Source: Croceimicrobium sp965658965 (GTDB lineage: Bacteria; Bacteroidota; Bacteroidia; Flavobacteriales; Schleiferiaceae). Taken from it: a stretch of DNA of 39,893 nucleotides. Shown here piece by piece: positions 33,978-39,893 of this stretch (its first letter is position 1; every line of letters starts with the position of its first letter). A program made the position numbers and the translations under genes. The DNA is taken from positions 1-39,893 of the forward strand of contig CBFHVV010000026.1 of assembly GCA_965658965.1 (NCBI GenBank), given 5' to 3'. A model generated the notes under the pieces. That model made no database searches. It worked only from the letters and a program-made list of their open reading frames with translations, and was not told the DNA's origin.

Positions 33978-35156
33978 ATGAAAGAAGTAGTAATCGTTTC
34001 TGCGGTTAGAACCCCCATTGGAGGATTTTTAGGTAGCCTCTCTTCCCTTAGTGCTACCCAATTAGGATCTATTGCCATAAAAGGCGCTTTAGATAAAATT
34101 AAGCTGGCCCCGGAAGAAGTACAAGAAGTACTAATGGGTAATGTTTTACAAGCTGGCGTTGGCCAAGCTCCTGCTCGCCAAGCGGCTATGGGCGCAGGTT
34201 TACCGAACACCGTTCCATGTACCACCATAAATAAAGTTTGCTCATCTGGCATGAAAGCCATTATGCAAGCTGCCCAAGCTATTGCCTGTGGCGACGCAGA
34301 AGTGGTAGTTGCTGGCGGTATGGAAAGCATGAGTAATGTACCGCATTATTTAGATGGCCGTAGTGGCGTTAAGCTTGGTGATATTAAAATGAAAGATGGG
34401 CTTTTACGCGATGGTCTTATTGACGTTTACGGTTCTGTTCACATGGGTAATTGCGCAGAGCTTTGTGCCAAAGACATGAACTTTAGCCGTGAGGAGCAAG
34501 ACAATTTCGCTTTGGAAAGCTACCGTCGTAGTGCCGATTCTTGGGAAAATGGTCGTTTTGCCGAAGAAGTAATTCCGGTGAGCATTCCCCAAAGAAAAGG
34601 AGATCCCATTGTAGTTGATCGCGATGAAGACGTGTTTAAAGTAAATCACGCCAAAGTTCCTTCCTTACGTCCCGTATTTGATAAAGAAGGTACAGTAACA
34701 GCAGCAAATGCATCTAATATTAATGATGGTGCTGCCGCTTTAATTATGATGTCTGCAGAAAAAGCAGCGAGCCTGGGTCTAAAGCCACTAGCAAAAATCA
34801 GCGCTTATGCAGATGCAGCTCACGAACCAGAATGGTTTACTACTGCCCCAGCAAAGGCACTTCCTAAAGCTTTGGCTAAAGCCAATGTAGATATTAAAAA
34901 TGTAGACGCTTTTGAGTTAAACGAAGCATTTTCGGTAGTAGGACTAGCCAATATTAAGATTTTAGGAATTGATGCTGCCAAAACCAATATTAATGGTGGC
35001 GCTGTTTCTATGGGCCATCCTTTAGGAGCATCTGGTGCTAGAATCATTATCACTTTAATGAACGTCTTAAAGCAAAATAATGGTAAGATTGGCGCAGCAG
35101 GAATTTGTAATGGCGGCGGCGGAGCTTCTGCTATGGTAATTGAAAACCTAGGCTAA
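33978..35156 (+). CDS. Acetyl-CoA C-acyltransferase (thiolase)
   Basis: A 392-residue thiolase that condenses two acetyl-CoA or cleaves 3-ketoacyl-CoA. The nucleophile is Cys88 in NKVCSSGMKA; the other catalytic elements are NEAFSVVG, SMGHPLGASGARI with its histidine, and GICNGGGGASA with the acid/base cysteine. Length and motifs fit the biosynthetic/degradative acetyl-CoA acetyltransferase group; the direction in vivo cannot be told from sequence. It is divergent from the 7TM-HD gene across about 170 bases and is followed after 4 bases by the NlpC/P60 gene, so these two probably form an operon. Confidence 0.94.
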   Translation: MKEVVIVSAVRTPIGGFLGSLSSLSATQLGSIAIKGALDKIKLAPEEVQEVLMGNVLQAGVGQAPARQAAMGAGLPNTVPCTTINKVCSSGMKAIMQAAQAIACGDAEVVVAGGMESMSNVPHYLDGRSGVKLGDIKMKDGLLRDGLIDVYGSVHMGNCAELCAKDMNFSREEQDNFALESYRRSADSWENGRFAEEVIPVSIPQRKGDPIVVDRDEDVFKVNHAKVPSLRPVFDKEGTVTAANASNINDGAAALIMMSAEKAASLGLKPLAKISAYADAAHEPEWFTTAPAKALPKALAKANVDIKNVDAFELNEAFSVVGLANIKILGIDAAKTNINGGAVSMGHPLGASGARIIITLMNVLKQNNGKIGAAGICNGGGGASAMVIENLG

Positions 35157-35160
35157 AAAT

Positions 35161-35937
35161 ATGCTAAAGGGCATTTGCGGATTAAGTGTTATTCCCATGC
35201 GCTTGGAACCAGCGGACACCGCGGAAATGGTAAACCAAGTTGTATTTGGCGAGAGCTACGATGTTTTAGAACAGAGAAAGAAATGGTTGCGGATTCGCCT
35301 TCATCACGATCGTTATGAAGGATGGATAGATCGTAAGCAGTTTGAAGCCTTAACCGAAAAACAAGCAGATTTTCATGCAAAATGCAAAAAGCCTATTAGC
35401 AGTGATCTTATAGAACTAATATCCCGAGAAGATAGTGGAACTTTCTTCCCCATCTTCTTGGGATCTTTTTTACCTGGCTTTAAGGAAGGTAATTCCGTTA
35501 GAATAGCAGACAGCAAATTTAAATTTAGTGGCGCCATTGTTTCAAAAAAACAAAGCAGAGAGCAATTAATAGAAGTCGCTTTTCAATATTTACATGCCCC
35601 TTACCTTTGGGGCGGGCGCAGTCCTTTTGGTATAGACTGTTCCGGCTTTAGTCAAATGGTTTATCGCATTTGTGGCTATAACATTCCGCGCGATGCTTCC
35701 CAGCAAGCCCTAATTGGAGAAACGTTAAGTTTTATCGAAGAATCGGAGCCGGGCGATTTAGCCTTTTTTGATAATAGTGAAGGCAAGATTATTCACGTGG
35801 GTATTATCTTAAAAGATAACTACATTTTACATGCTAGTGGTAAGGTGCGCTTAGATCGTCTTGACCAATCTGGAATTTATCATGCTGATGACCGAGTGCA
35901 CACGCATCGATTAAGAGTAATTAAGAAGATTATCTAA
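35161..35937 (+). CDS. C40-family peptidase (SH3 + NlpC/P60)
   Basis: A 258-residue protein. Residues about 5-70 form an SH3-type domain (VVFGESYDVLEQRKKWLRIR); a linker and second SH3-like part reach about 130; the NlpC/P60 catalytic domain follows. Catalytic Cys160 lies in FGIDCSGFSQ, His212 in KIIHVGIIL, and the third residue is probably His224 in ILHASG. Such enzymes cut gamma-D-Glu-diaminopimelate bonds in peptidoglycan stem peptides. No signal peptide is seen, so the enzyme may act on recycled muropeptides in the cytoplasm. It follows the thiolase gene by 4 bases. Confidence 0.92.
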   Translation: MLKGICGLSVIPMRLEPADTAEMVNQVVFGESYDVLEQRKKWLRIRLHHDRYEGWIDRKQFEALTEKQADFHAKCKKPISSDLIELISREDSGTFFPIFLGSFLPGFKEGNSVRIADSKFKFSGAIVSKKQSREQLIEVAFQYLHAPYLWGGRSPFGIDCSGFSQMVYRICGYNIPRDASQQALIGETLSFIEESEPGDLAFFDNSEGKIIHVGIILKDNYILHASGKVRLDRLDQSGIYHADDRVHTHRLRVIKKII

Positions 35938-36000
35938 GCATTGATCCCTTTTTCGGAAAAAAGTGGTAGCGGCCCTAAGCAAATTTTTTACTTAAAATTG

Positions 36001-36018
36001 GGAAGTCTCGATACTTCC
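36001..36018. repeat. Hairpin-forming inverted repeat
   Basis: GGAAGT (36001-36006) and ACTTCC (36013-36018) form a perfect 6-bp stem with a 6-base loop in the 250-base gap between the NlpC/P60 gene and the lipoprotein gene. No T-run follows, so its role is unclear. Confidence 0.35.
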
Positions 36019-36088
36019 TGCTGTTTCGAAAAAGCCAAAAAAGGGTAATCCACCGTGACCATTCTCTAGCGACCAAAAATTTGTTTTC

Positions 36089-36115
36089 GCCTAGCTCAAA
36101 TCTAGGCACTTTTAT
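36089..36115 (+). terminator. Probable intrinsic terminator before the lipoprotein pair
   Basis: GCCTAG (36089-36094) and CTAGGC (36102-36107) form a perfect 6-bp stem around a 7-base loop, followed on the plus strand by ACTTTTATT. This fits a short intrinsic terminator for the thiolase-NlpC/P60 operon, although it sits 150 bases past the stop. The rest of the gap (35938-36187) holds nothing else that I recognise. Confidence 0.5.
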
Positions 36116-36187
36116 TGCTTAATCAGGTTTTCCATTTATTCCTTTCAAAATTTAAGAGATTCTATCTAAAGAAAACTAATTTTAAGC

Positions 36188-37300
36188 ATGCGTAAAATAA
36201 TTGTCCTTGCTTCAATTCTTCTGCTGGCTGCTTGCCATAAAGACAGAGAAACCGAAAGCCTTGCCGCTTACTTTCCACCCGATCACATATTTGAAAAAGG
36301 TTATGCGGTAAAATACTACAGCCATTTTGAGCCTCAAAATCCTGATGAAGAATCAGCTAGGCGCATCAGCTACATAAGCTATCAAAAAAGCGATGCGAAG
36401 CATTACTGTTCCAAAGTATACAATGCTGGTTTTGAAATTACCGCATGCAAGTATTTCCGCATAGCTGGAGATAATCTCTACCTCGATTCATCCTATTATT
36501 ACTACCAAGAGGATACGCTTAGCGTAGAAATTATAGCTAATCAACTTAAAAGCTGGTCGCCCGAGGATGCACCTCTTTATATTGAAAGTTATCAGTACCA
36601 AAATGAAACTTATCACTATGAGGTAAAGCAAGTGGCCGTGGGCGACACTATTATAGCAGGAGAAGCGGCTAAGTATTTTATCTTGGAGCGGAGCTACCGA
36701 AATATGAAAAGCGATTCCATTGTTAGTACTAATCGCGCAATAGAAGTTTACCGTCCTAATATTGGTTTGTGGTCTTCTTACGAAAGTAGTGAAACGGGGA
36801 GCTACAGAGGGGAGCTTATTGAACAGATGCCCCTCGATACCTTTTTAGTACGGGCTAATCACGGCAAAAAAAGAGTCGCTTATATCGACCCAAGCAAGAG
36901 CCTCGGCGAAAATGCAGGTTTTGAGCTTTGTGGCAGCGAAAAAGCCATTGTCGATTATTACAATGGAGACCCTGATGGTGGATTTCTTGGAGGGAAAAAG
37001 AAATTGCTGAGCCTAATCCAAGAGCAATTACAGCCTGAAAAATTGGGCGCTGAGGAGGGAATGCTCACCTACCGTTTTGTAATTAGTTGTGAAGGTAAAG
37101 CTGGTCGTTTTATTGCTCAAGGCTACGATTTTGATTATCAGCCTAAAGATTTCGAGGCCACTACCCTTAATCACCTTTTAAGTATTTTGCTCAACTTAAA
37201 CACTTGGCAAGCCTGTGTAATTGAAGGTGAAAATCGCGACTCTTATGCTTATCTAAGCTTTAAAATAAAAAACAATGAAATCATTGATGTTTTACCTTAA
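36188..37300 (+). CDS. Lipoprotein of unknown function
   Basis: A 370-residue protein I do not recognise. MRKIIVLASILLLAAC is a clear lipoprotein signal with lipobox LAAC (Cys16). The mature part is rich in Tyr and charged residues and alternates beta-type stretches (YYQEDTLSVEIIANQL, ETYHYEVKQVAVGDTII). A C-terminal segment with SCEGKAGRFIAQGYDFDYQ, followed later by WQACVIEGENRDSYAYLSFKI, resembles the TonB-like or energy-transducer C-terminal strand arrangement, but weakly. No T9SS domain. Its 3' end overlaps the next lipoprotein gene by 26 bases, so the pair is co-translated and probably works together. Confidence 0.75.
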   Translation: MRKIIVLASILLLAACHKDRETESLAAYFPPDHIFEKGYAVKYYSHFEPQNPDEESARRISYISYQKSDAKHYCSKVYNAGFEITACKYFRIAGDNLYLDSSYYYYQEDTLSVEIIANQLKSWSPEDAPLYIESYQYQNETYHYEVKQVAVGDTIIAGEAAKYFILERSYRNMKSDSIVSTNRAIEVYRPNIGLWSSYESSETGSYRGELIEQMPLDTFLVRANHGKKRVAYIDPSKSLGENAGFELCGSEKAIVDYYNGDPDGGFLGGKKKLLSLIQEQLQPEKLGAEEGMLTYRFVISCEGKAGRFIAQGYDFDYQPKDFEATTLNHLLSILLNLNTWQACVIEGENRDSYAYLSFKIKNNEIIDVLP

Positions 37301-38132
37301 GACCTGTTTGCTTTTTTGCCTTTTTAGCTGCCAAGAAGAATATCATTGGTATAAAAAGGAATTTAGTGCTGAGGAAAAAATAGCCTATGCCCAAAGCTTA
37401 AACAATGGTGTTCGCTACTATTATCAAGGCACCGTAGCTGAGCAATTTCACATAAAAGAAGCGGTTAAATTAGATAGTAGCAATGGTGATTACTGGCGTG
37501 AGTTTGGAACATCTCGCGTTAAGCGAGGCCTTGCGGCAGAAATGCAATATTATTACGGCAAAGCAGCCAGACTTAAACCCGAACCTTGGGCTGGATTTAG
37601 AGGCTACCTTTACCTTTATTTCTATCGCGATTACCCGCGTGCCATCGCGGATTTTAACCTCACAGATTCGGTTGTTGGAACCGTTGGCTATTCGCAGGGA
37701 CAGAGCCACGATTATATGAGCGGAATTGCCTATTATGGCCTGAAAGATTATTCCCAGGCTCTAAAATCACTTTCCTTGTACATCGACGGCATTAGCGCGA
37801 ATAAAGGGGAAGAATGGGTAGATGCTTTTGCTGTTTTATATCGAGCCTTAAGCCTAGAAAAACTCGGAGATATTTCTCAGGCCAAAATAGATTTAGATCG
37901 AGCTTTACGAATTTATCCAAGCTTGGCTGATGCTTACTTTCATAAAGCCCGCTTTGCTACTTACGAAGGTGAATACTCTATGGCACAGCAGTTTATAAAA
38001 CTTGCTGCAAGCTACTTTAAAGATGGGTATTTTCACAATCGCCCTTATGTAGAAGTGCTTGAACAGATATATTGGGAAGATATTGAGAGCCTTTCAATGG
38101 AAATACAGTCAAGACTAGTTCACAAGAATTAA
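37275..38132 (+). CDS. TPR-repeat lipoprotein
   Basis: A 285-residue protein. The N-terminus MKSLMFYLKTCLLFCLFSC is a lipoprotein signal with Cys19 as the likely lipid site. The mature part is helical, with TPR-like units such as NGDYWREFGTSRVKRGLAAE, HDYMSGIAYYGLKDYSQALKSL, YRALSLEKLGDISQAKIDLD and ADAYFHKARFATYEGEYSMA, each with the small-residue and aromatic positions of a TPR helix pair. It is presumably a protein-protein scaffold at a membrane. The partner is likely the lipoprotein encoded just upstream, whose gene it overlaps by 26 bases. A start at 37287 is also possible. Confidence 0.8.
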   Translation: MKSLMFYLKTCLLFCLFSCQEEYHWYKKEFSAEEKIAYAQSLNNGVRYYYQGTVAEQFHIKEAVKLDSSNGDYWREFGTSRVKRGLAAEMQYYYGKAARLKPEPWAGFRGYLYLYFYRDYPRAIADFNLTDSVVGTVGYSQGQSHDYMSGIAYYGLKDYSQALKSLSLYIDGISANKGEEWVDAFAVLYRALSLEKLGDISQAKIDLDRALRIYPSLADAYFHKARFATYEGEYSMAQQFIKLAASYFKDGYFHNRPYVEVLEQIYWEDIESLSMEIQSRLVHKN

Positions 38133-38190
38133 GAGACCTTGCTAAAAGATTAGAGATTAAAATGTAAATTTAGCACTTACAATATTGCTT

Positions 38191-38616
38191 ATGTCGCTAG
38201 CCGTTTTTCAGATTGAACCTTTTGAAGGAATTAAGATTCCCTTTTTTGATGTAGGCGTTTCTGCAGGAAAACCCTCTTACGTTTCCGAGTATTTTGAAGA
38301 CAGCATCAATTTGAACAGCGAGCTAATTCGCAACCCAAGATCGAGCTTTTGCGTGCGCGTTAGCGGTCAGTCTATGGTGGGTGCTGGCATAGATGATGGA
38401 GATCTTCTTATTGTAGATAAAGAAAAAGAAGCCCAAAACAACAGCATAGTTTTAGCGGTAATTAATGGTGATTACACCGTTAAACGCCTGCGCATTGAAG
38501 CCGAAAACACCTACCTCCTTCCAGAAAACCCTGCTTTTGATAAACTAAAAATCACCCAGTTTATGGACTTCCGTATTTGGGGCGTGGTGAGCGGGCTTAT
38601 CAAAAAGATCGACTAG
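38191..38616 (+). CDS. umuD: UmuD-like S24 peptidase (LexA/UmuD family)
   Basis: A 141-residue S24 peptidase without a DNA-binding domain, as in UmuD. The catalytic dyad is Ser61 in VSGQSMVGAGI and Lys98 in YTVKRLRIE; Ala25-Gly26 in VSAGKPSYV is the probable self-cleavage site. In E. coli UmuD is cleaved after RecA activation and joins UmuC to form DNA polymerase V. Here no umuC follows: the next gene is convergent and overlaps the 3' end by 4 bases. The ATG at 38191 is preferred over a TTG at 38185. A TAAATTTA at 38165-38172 is one base from the promoter consensus. Confidence 0.9.
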   Translation: MSLAVFQIEPFEGIKIPFFDVGVSAGKPSYVSEYFEDSINLNSELIRNPRSSFCVRVSGQSMVGAGIDDGDLLIVDKEKEAQNNSIVLAVINGDYTVKRLRIEAENTYLLPENPAFDKLKITQFMDFRIWGVVSGLIKKID

Positions 38617-39098
38617 GCTTTTAGCAAATATTTAATTCTCTCTTCCATGTCTTTTGGGTCCGTACTAGGCGCATAACGCTCCACGGTTTTACCTTCTTTA
38701 TTCACCAAAAACTTAGTGAAGTTCCATTTTATGGCGCTGCTTAATAGTCCCCCTTTTTGCTTTTTCAGATGCTTAAAAATAGGATGTGCATCGCTGCCGT
38801 TTACTTTAATCTTCTCCGTAAGGGGAAAAGTTACACCGAAATTAATCTTACAAGTCTCTTCTACCGTTTCATTGCTTTCTGGCTCCTGACCTAAAAACTG
38901 ATTGCAAGGAAAACCTAGTACTACCAGTCCTTTATCCTTATACTCTTGATGCAATTTTTCCAAACCATCAAACTGCGGCGCTAATCCGCACTTCGTGGCT
39001 GTGTTGACAATTAAAACTGTCTTCCCTTTAAATTCCGACATCTTTATTTCTTCACCACGCGGGTTTTTAACCGATAAGGAGTAAAAGTCATTCTTCAT
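38613..39098 (-). CDS. Glutathione peroxidase-family thiol peroxidase
   Basis: A 161-residue GPx-fold peroxidase that reduces hydroperoxides. The peroxidatic residue is Cys37 in NTATKCGLAPQF, encoded by a normal cysteine codon and not selenocysteine. GFPCNQFLGQEPES supplies the probable resolving cysteine and the active-site glutamine, and WNFTKFLVNKEG supplies the tryptophan and asparagine. Non-seleno GPx enzymes usually take electrons from thioredoxin rather than glutathione, so the name is historical. No signal peptide: cytoplasmic. The ATG at 39098 was preferred over a GTG two codons upstream. Convergent with umuD (4-base overlap) and divergent from rlmH. Confidence 0.93.
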   Translation of the reverse strand: MKNDFYSLSVKNPRGEEIKMSEFKGKTVLIVNTATKCGLAPQFDGLEKLHQEYKDKGLVVLGFPCNQFLGQEPESNETVEETCKINFGVTFPLTEKIKVNGSDAHPIFKHLKKQKGGLLSSAIKWNFTKFLVNKEGKTVERYAPSTDPKDMEERIKYLLKA

Positions 39099-39156
39099 AA
39101 TCACATTTTAAGGAGTTAGAATCCCTTTATTTGTGCTGCAAATTACGTTGAAGCTT

Positions 39157-39630
39157 ATGAAAATAGAATTATTGATGATAGGTAAAACCAATGAAGCCGC
39201 GGTGACTAGCTTAGAAGACAAGTACTTCGGTCGCTTACAGCACTATTGGCCTTTTGCAGCCAAGGTTATTGCCGATATAAAAAATACCAAGAAGCTTACG
39301 CAAGATCAGATTAAAGAACAGGAAGGGCAAAAAATACTAGCTGAGAAAAAGGCGGGCGATTTACTCATCCTTCTCGATGAAAAAGGCAAAGAATACCATT
39401 CCCGTGGTTTTGCCCAGCAATTGCAGACTTGGTTTAACCGCAGTCCCAAACGCATCGTCTTTTGCATTGGCGGGGCTTACGGCTTTTCGCCAGATGTGTA
39501 TGCCGCCGCAGATGGTAAAATCTCCCTTTCTAAAATGACCTTCTCCCATCAGATTATTCGCGCCATTTTCGCGGAGCAAATTTACCGAGCCGCCACTATT
39601 TTGAAGGGCGAGCCTTATCATCATGATTGA
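39157..39630 (+). CDS. rlmH: 23S rRNA (pseudouridine1915-N3)-methyltransferase
   Basis: RlmH is a SPOUT methyltransferase that methylates pseudouridine 1915 in helix 69 of 23S rRNA. The 157-residue product has the normal length. Its start is MKIELLMIGKTNE, followed by DLLILLDEKGKEYHSRGFA, the SAM-binding knot FCIGGAYGFSPDVYAAA, and SLSKMTFSHQIIRAIFAEQIYRA ending in KGEPYHHD, all hallmarks of the family. ATG at 39157 was chosen over a GTG at 39133 because the extra eight residues are not found in the family and would crowd the divergent promoter region shared with the peroxidase gene. Confidence 0.96.
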   Translation: MKIELLMIGKTNEAAVTSLEDKYFGRLQHYWPFAAKVIADIKNTKKLTQDQIKEQEGQKILAEKKAGDLLILLDEKGKEYHSRGFAQQLQTWFNRSPKRIVFCIGGAYGFSPDVYAAADGKISLSKMTFSHQIIRAIFAEQIYRAATILKGEPYHHD

Positions 39631-39677
39631 TTAAGATGAGTCCGATATAAATTAGGCCTCAGACTCCTTCTAAATAA

Positions 39678-39893
39678 CGAAATTTCAGCCGAGGTATCAA
39701 ATCAACAGCGGGCCATGATTACTTTGCCTTACATAAAGTGAGCACCGAAAATGGTCGCCAATCACCAGGCTATTTCTTAGAGAAAAACTTGAATGAATTT
39801 GCAGGAAAAAGTGTCAAGTACATAAAAGTTTCCGCGAATACTCTTCGTGAGATGTCGAATGCCTCATTTTCCACACGACAAATAGAGGACTTT
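39678..39893 (+). other. Open frame without a clear start, running off the window
   Basis: After a TAA at 39675-39677 this frame stays open for 72 codons to the window end. The translation looks protein-like, mixed and hydrophilic (RNFSRGIKSTAGHDYFALHK, later GYFLEKNLNEFAGKSVKYIK, ending STRQIEDF). There is no ATG until near residue 57; the first plausible alternative start is GTG at 39738, with no visible ribosome-binding site. It may be a gene with an unusual start, a 5'-truncated remnant, or chance. The style recalls short C-terminal modules of polymorphic toxins, but I cannot name a family. Confidence 0.35.

Noticed and set aside
35953..35974. CTTTTTCGG / AAAAAAG palindrome as a terminator
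   Set aside because: The stem is almost pure A-T, with a tiny loop and no T-tract after it; probably low-complexity sequence.
35938..36187. Possible tRNA or riboswitch in the 250-base gap
   Set aside because: No T-loop consensus, acceptor stem or recognised riboswitch core was seen; only two short hairpins.
38613..39098. Selenoprotein glutathione peroxidase
   Set aside because: The peroxidatic position is encoded by a cysteine codon, and no in-frame TGA occurs there.

Overview
The window looks like chromosomal DNA of a marine-type Bacteroidota, most likely Flavobacteriales (Cryomorphaceae/Schleiferiaceae-like). This is inferred from three large secreted proteins with type IX secretion (T9SS) C-terminal sorting domains, a GWxTD-domain lipoprotein, a YtxJ bacillithiol-system protein, TAnnTTTG promoter elements, weak ribosome-binding sites, moderately AT-rich DNA and LPS genes. 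No tRNA, rRNA, CRISPR array, prophage or transposase was found. Coding density is high, and no gene-free stretch exceeds 300 bases.

Layout. 1-6682 (+): tail of a membrane protein, a dihydroorotase-like protein with a degenerate active site, three overlapping glycosyltransferase genes (two GT4-type, one WaaE-like GT2), a small membrane protein, the tRNA CCA-adding/HD enzyme and a pRiA4b ORF-3-family protein. 6764-13937 (+): ABC exporter ATPase and permease, voltage-sensor K+ channel with a zinc ribbon, MiaA, LpxK, GatB and a TlpA-type thioredoxin lipoprotein. 13914-20337 (-): GAPDH, a T9SS-exported BNR/sortilin-type propeller protein, then an operon of a 41-residue lipoprotein, YtxJ, an outer-membrane barrel-like protein and LipA. 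20448-31695 (+): Ung, a BamA/D15-type barrel, a GWxTD lipoprotein, RlmB, a 1294-residue T9SS repeat protein, a T9SS-exported M1 aminopeptidase and a small acidic protein. 31723-33804 (-): 7TM-HD phosphohydrolase. 33978-39893: thiolase and NlpC/P60 peptidase, two unrecognised lipoproteins (one TPR-rich), an orphan UmuD-like S24 peptidase, a GPx-type peroxidase (-), RlmH, and an open frame without a clear start that runs off the edge.

The genes are mainly housekeeping: translation and tRNA/rRNA modification (CCA enzyme, MiaA, GatB, RlmB, RlmH), envelope building (glycosyltransferases, LpxK, BamA-like), thiol redox (TlpA-like, YtxJ, GPx), DNA repair (Ung, UmuD-like) and secreted surface proteins. 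No convincing undescribed multi-gene defence or mobile system was seen. The items most worth checking are the degenerate dihydroorotase in the sugar-transferase operon, the tiny lipoprotein fused head-to-tail to ytxJ, two hairpins in short gene leaders, the orphan UmuD and the start-less frame at the right edge.
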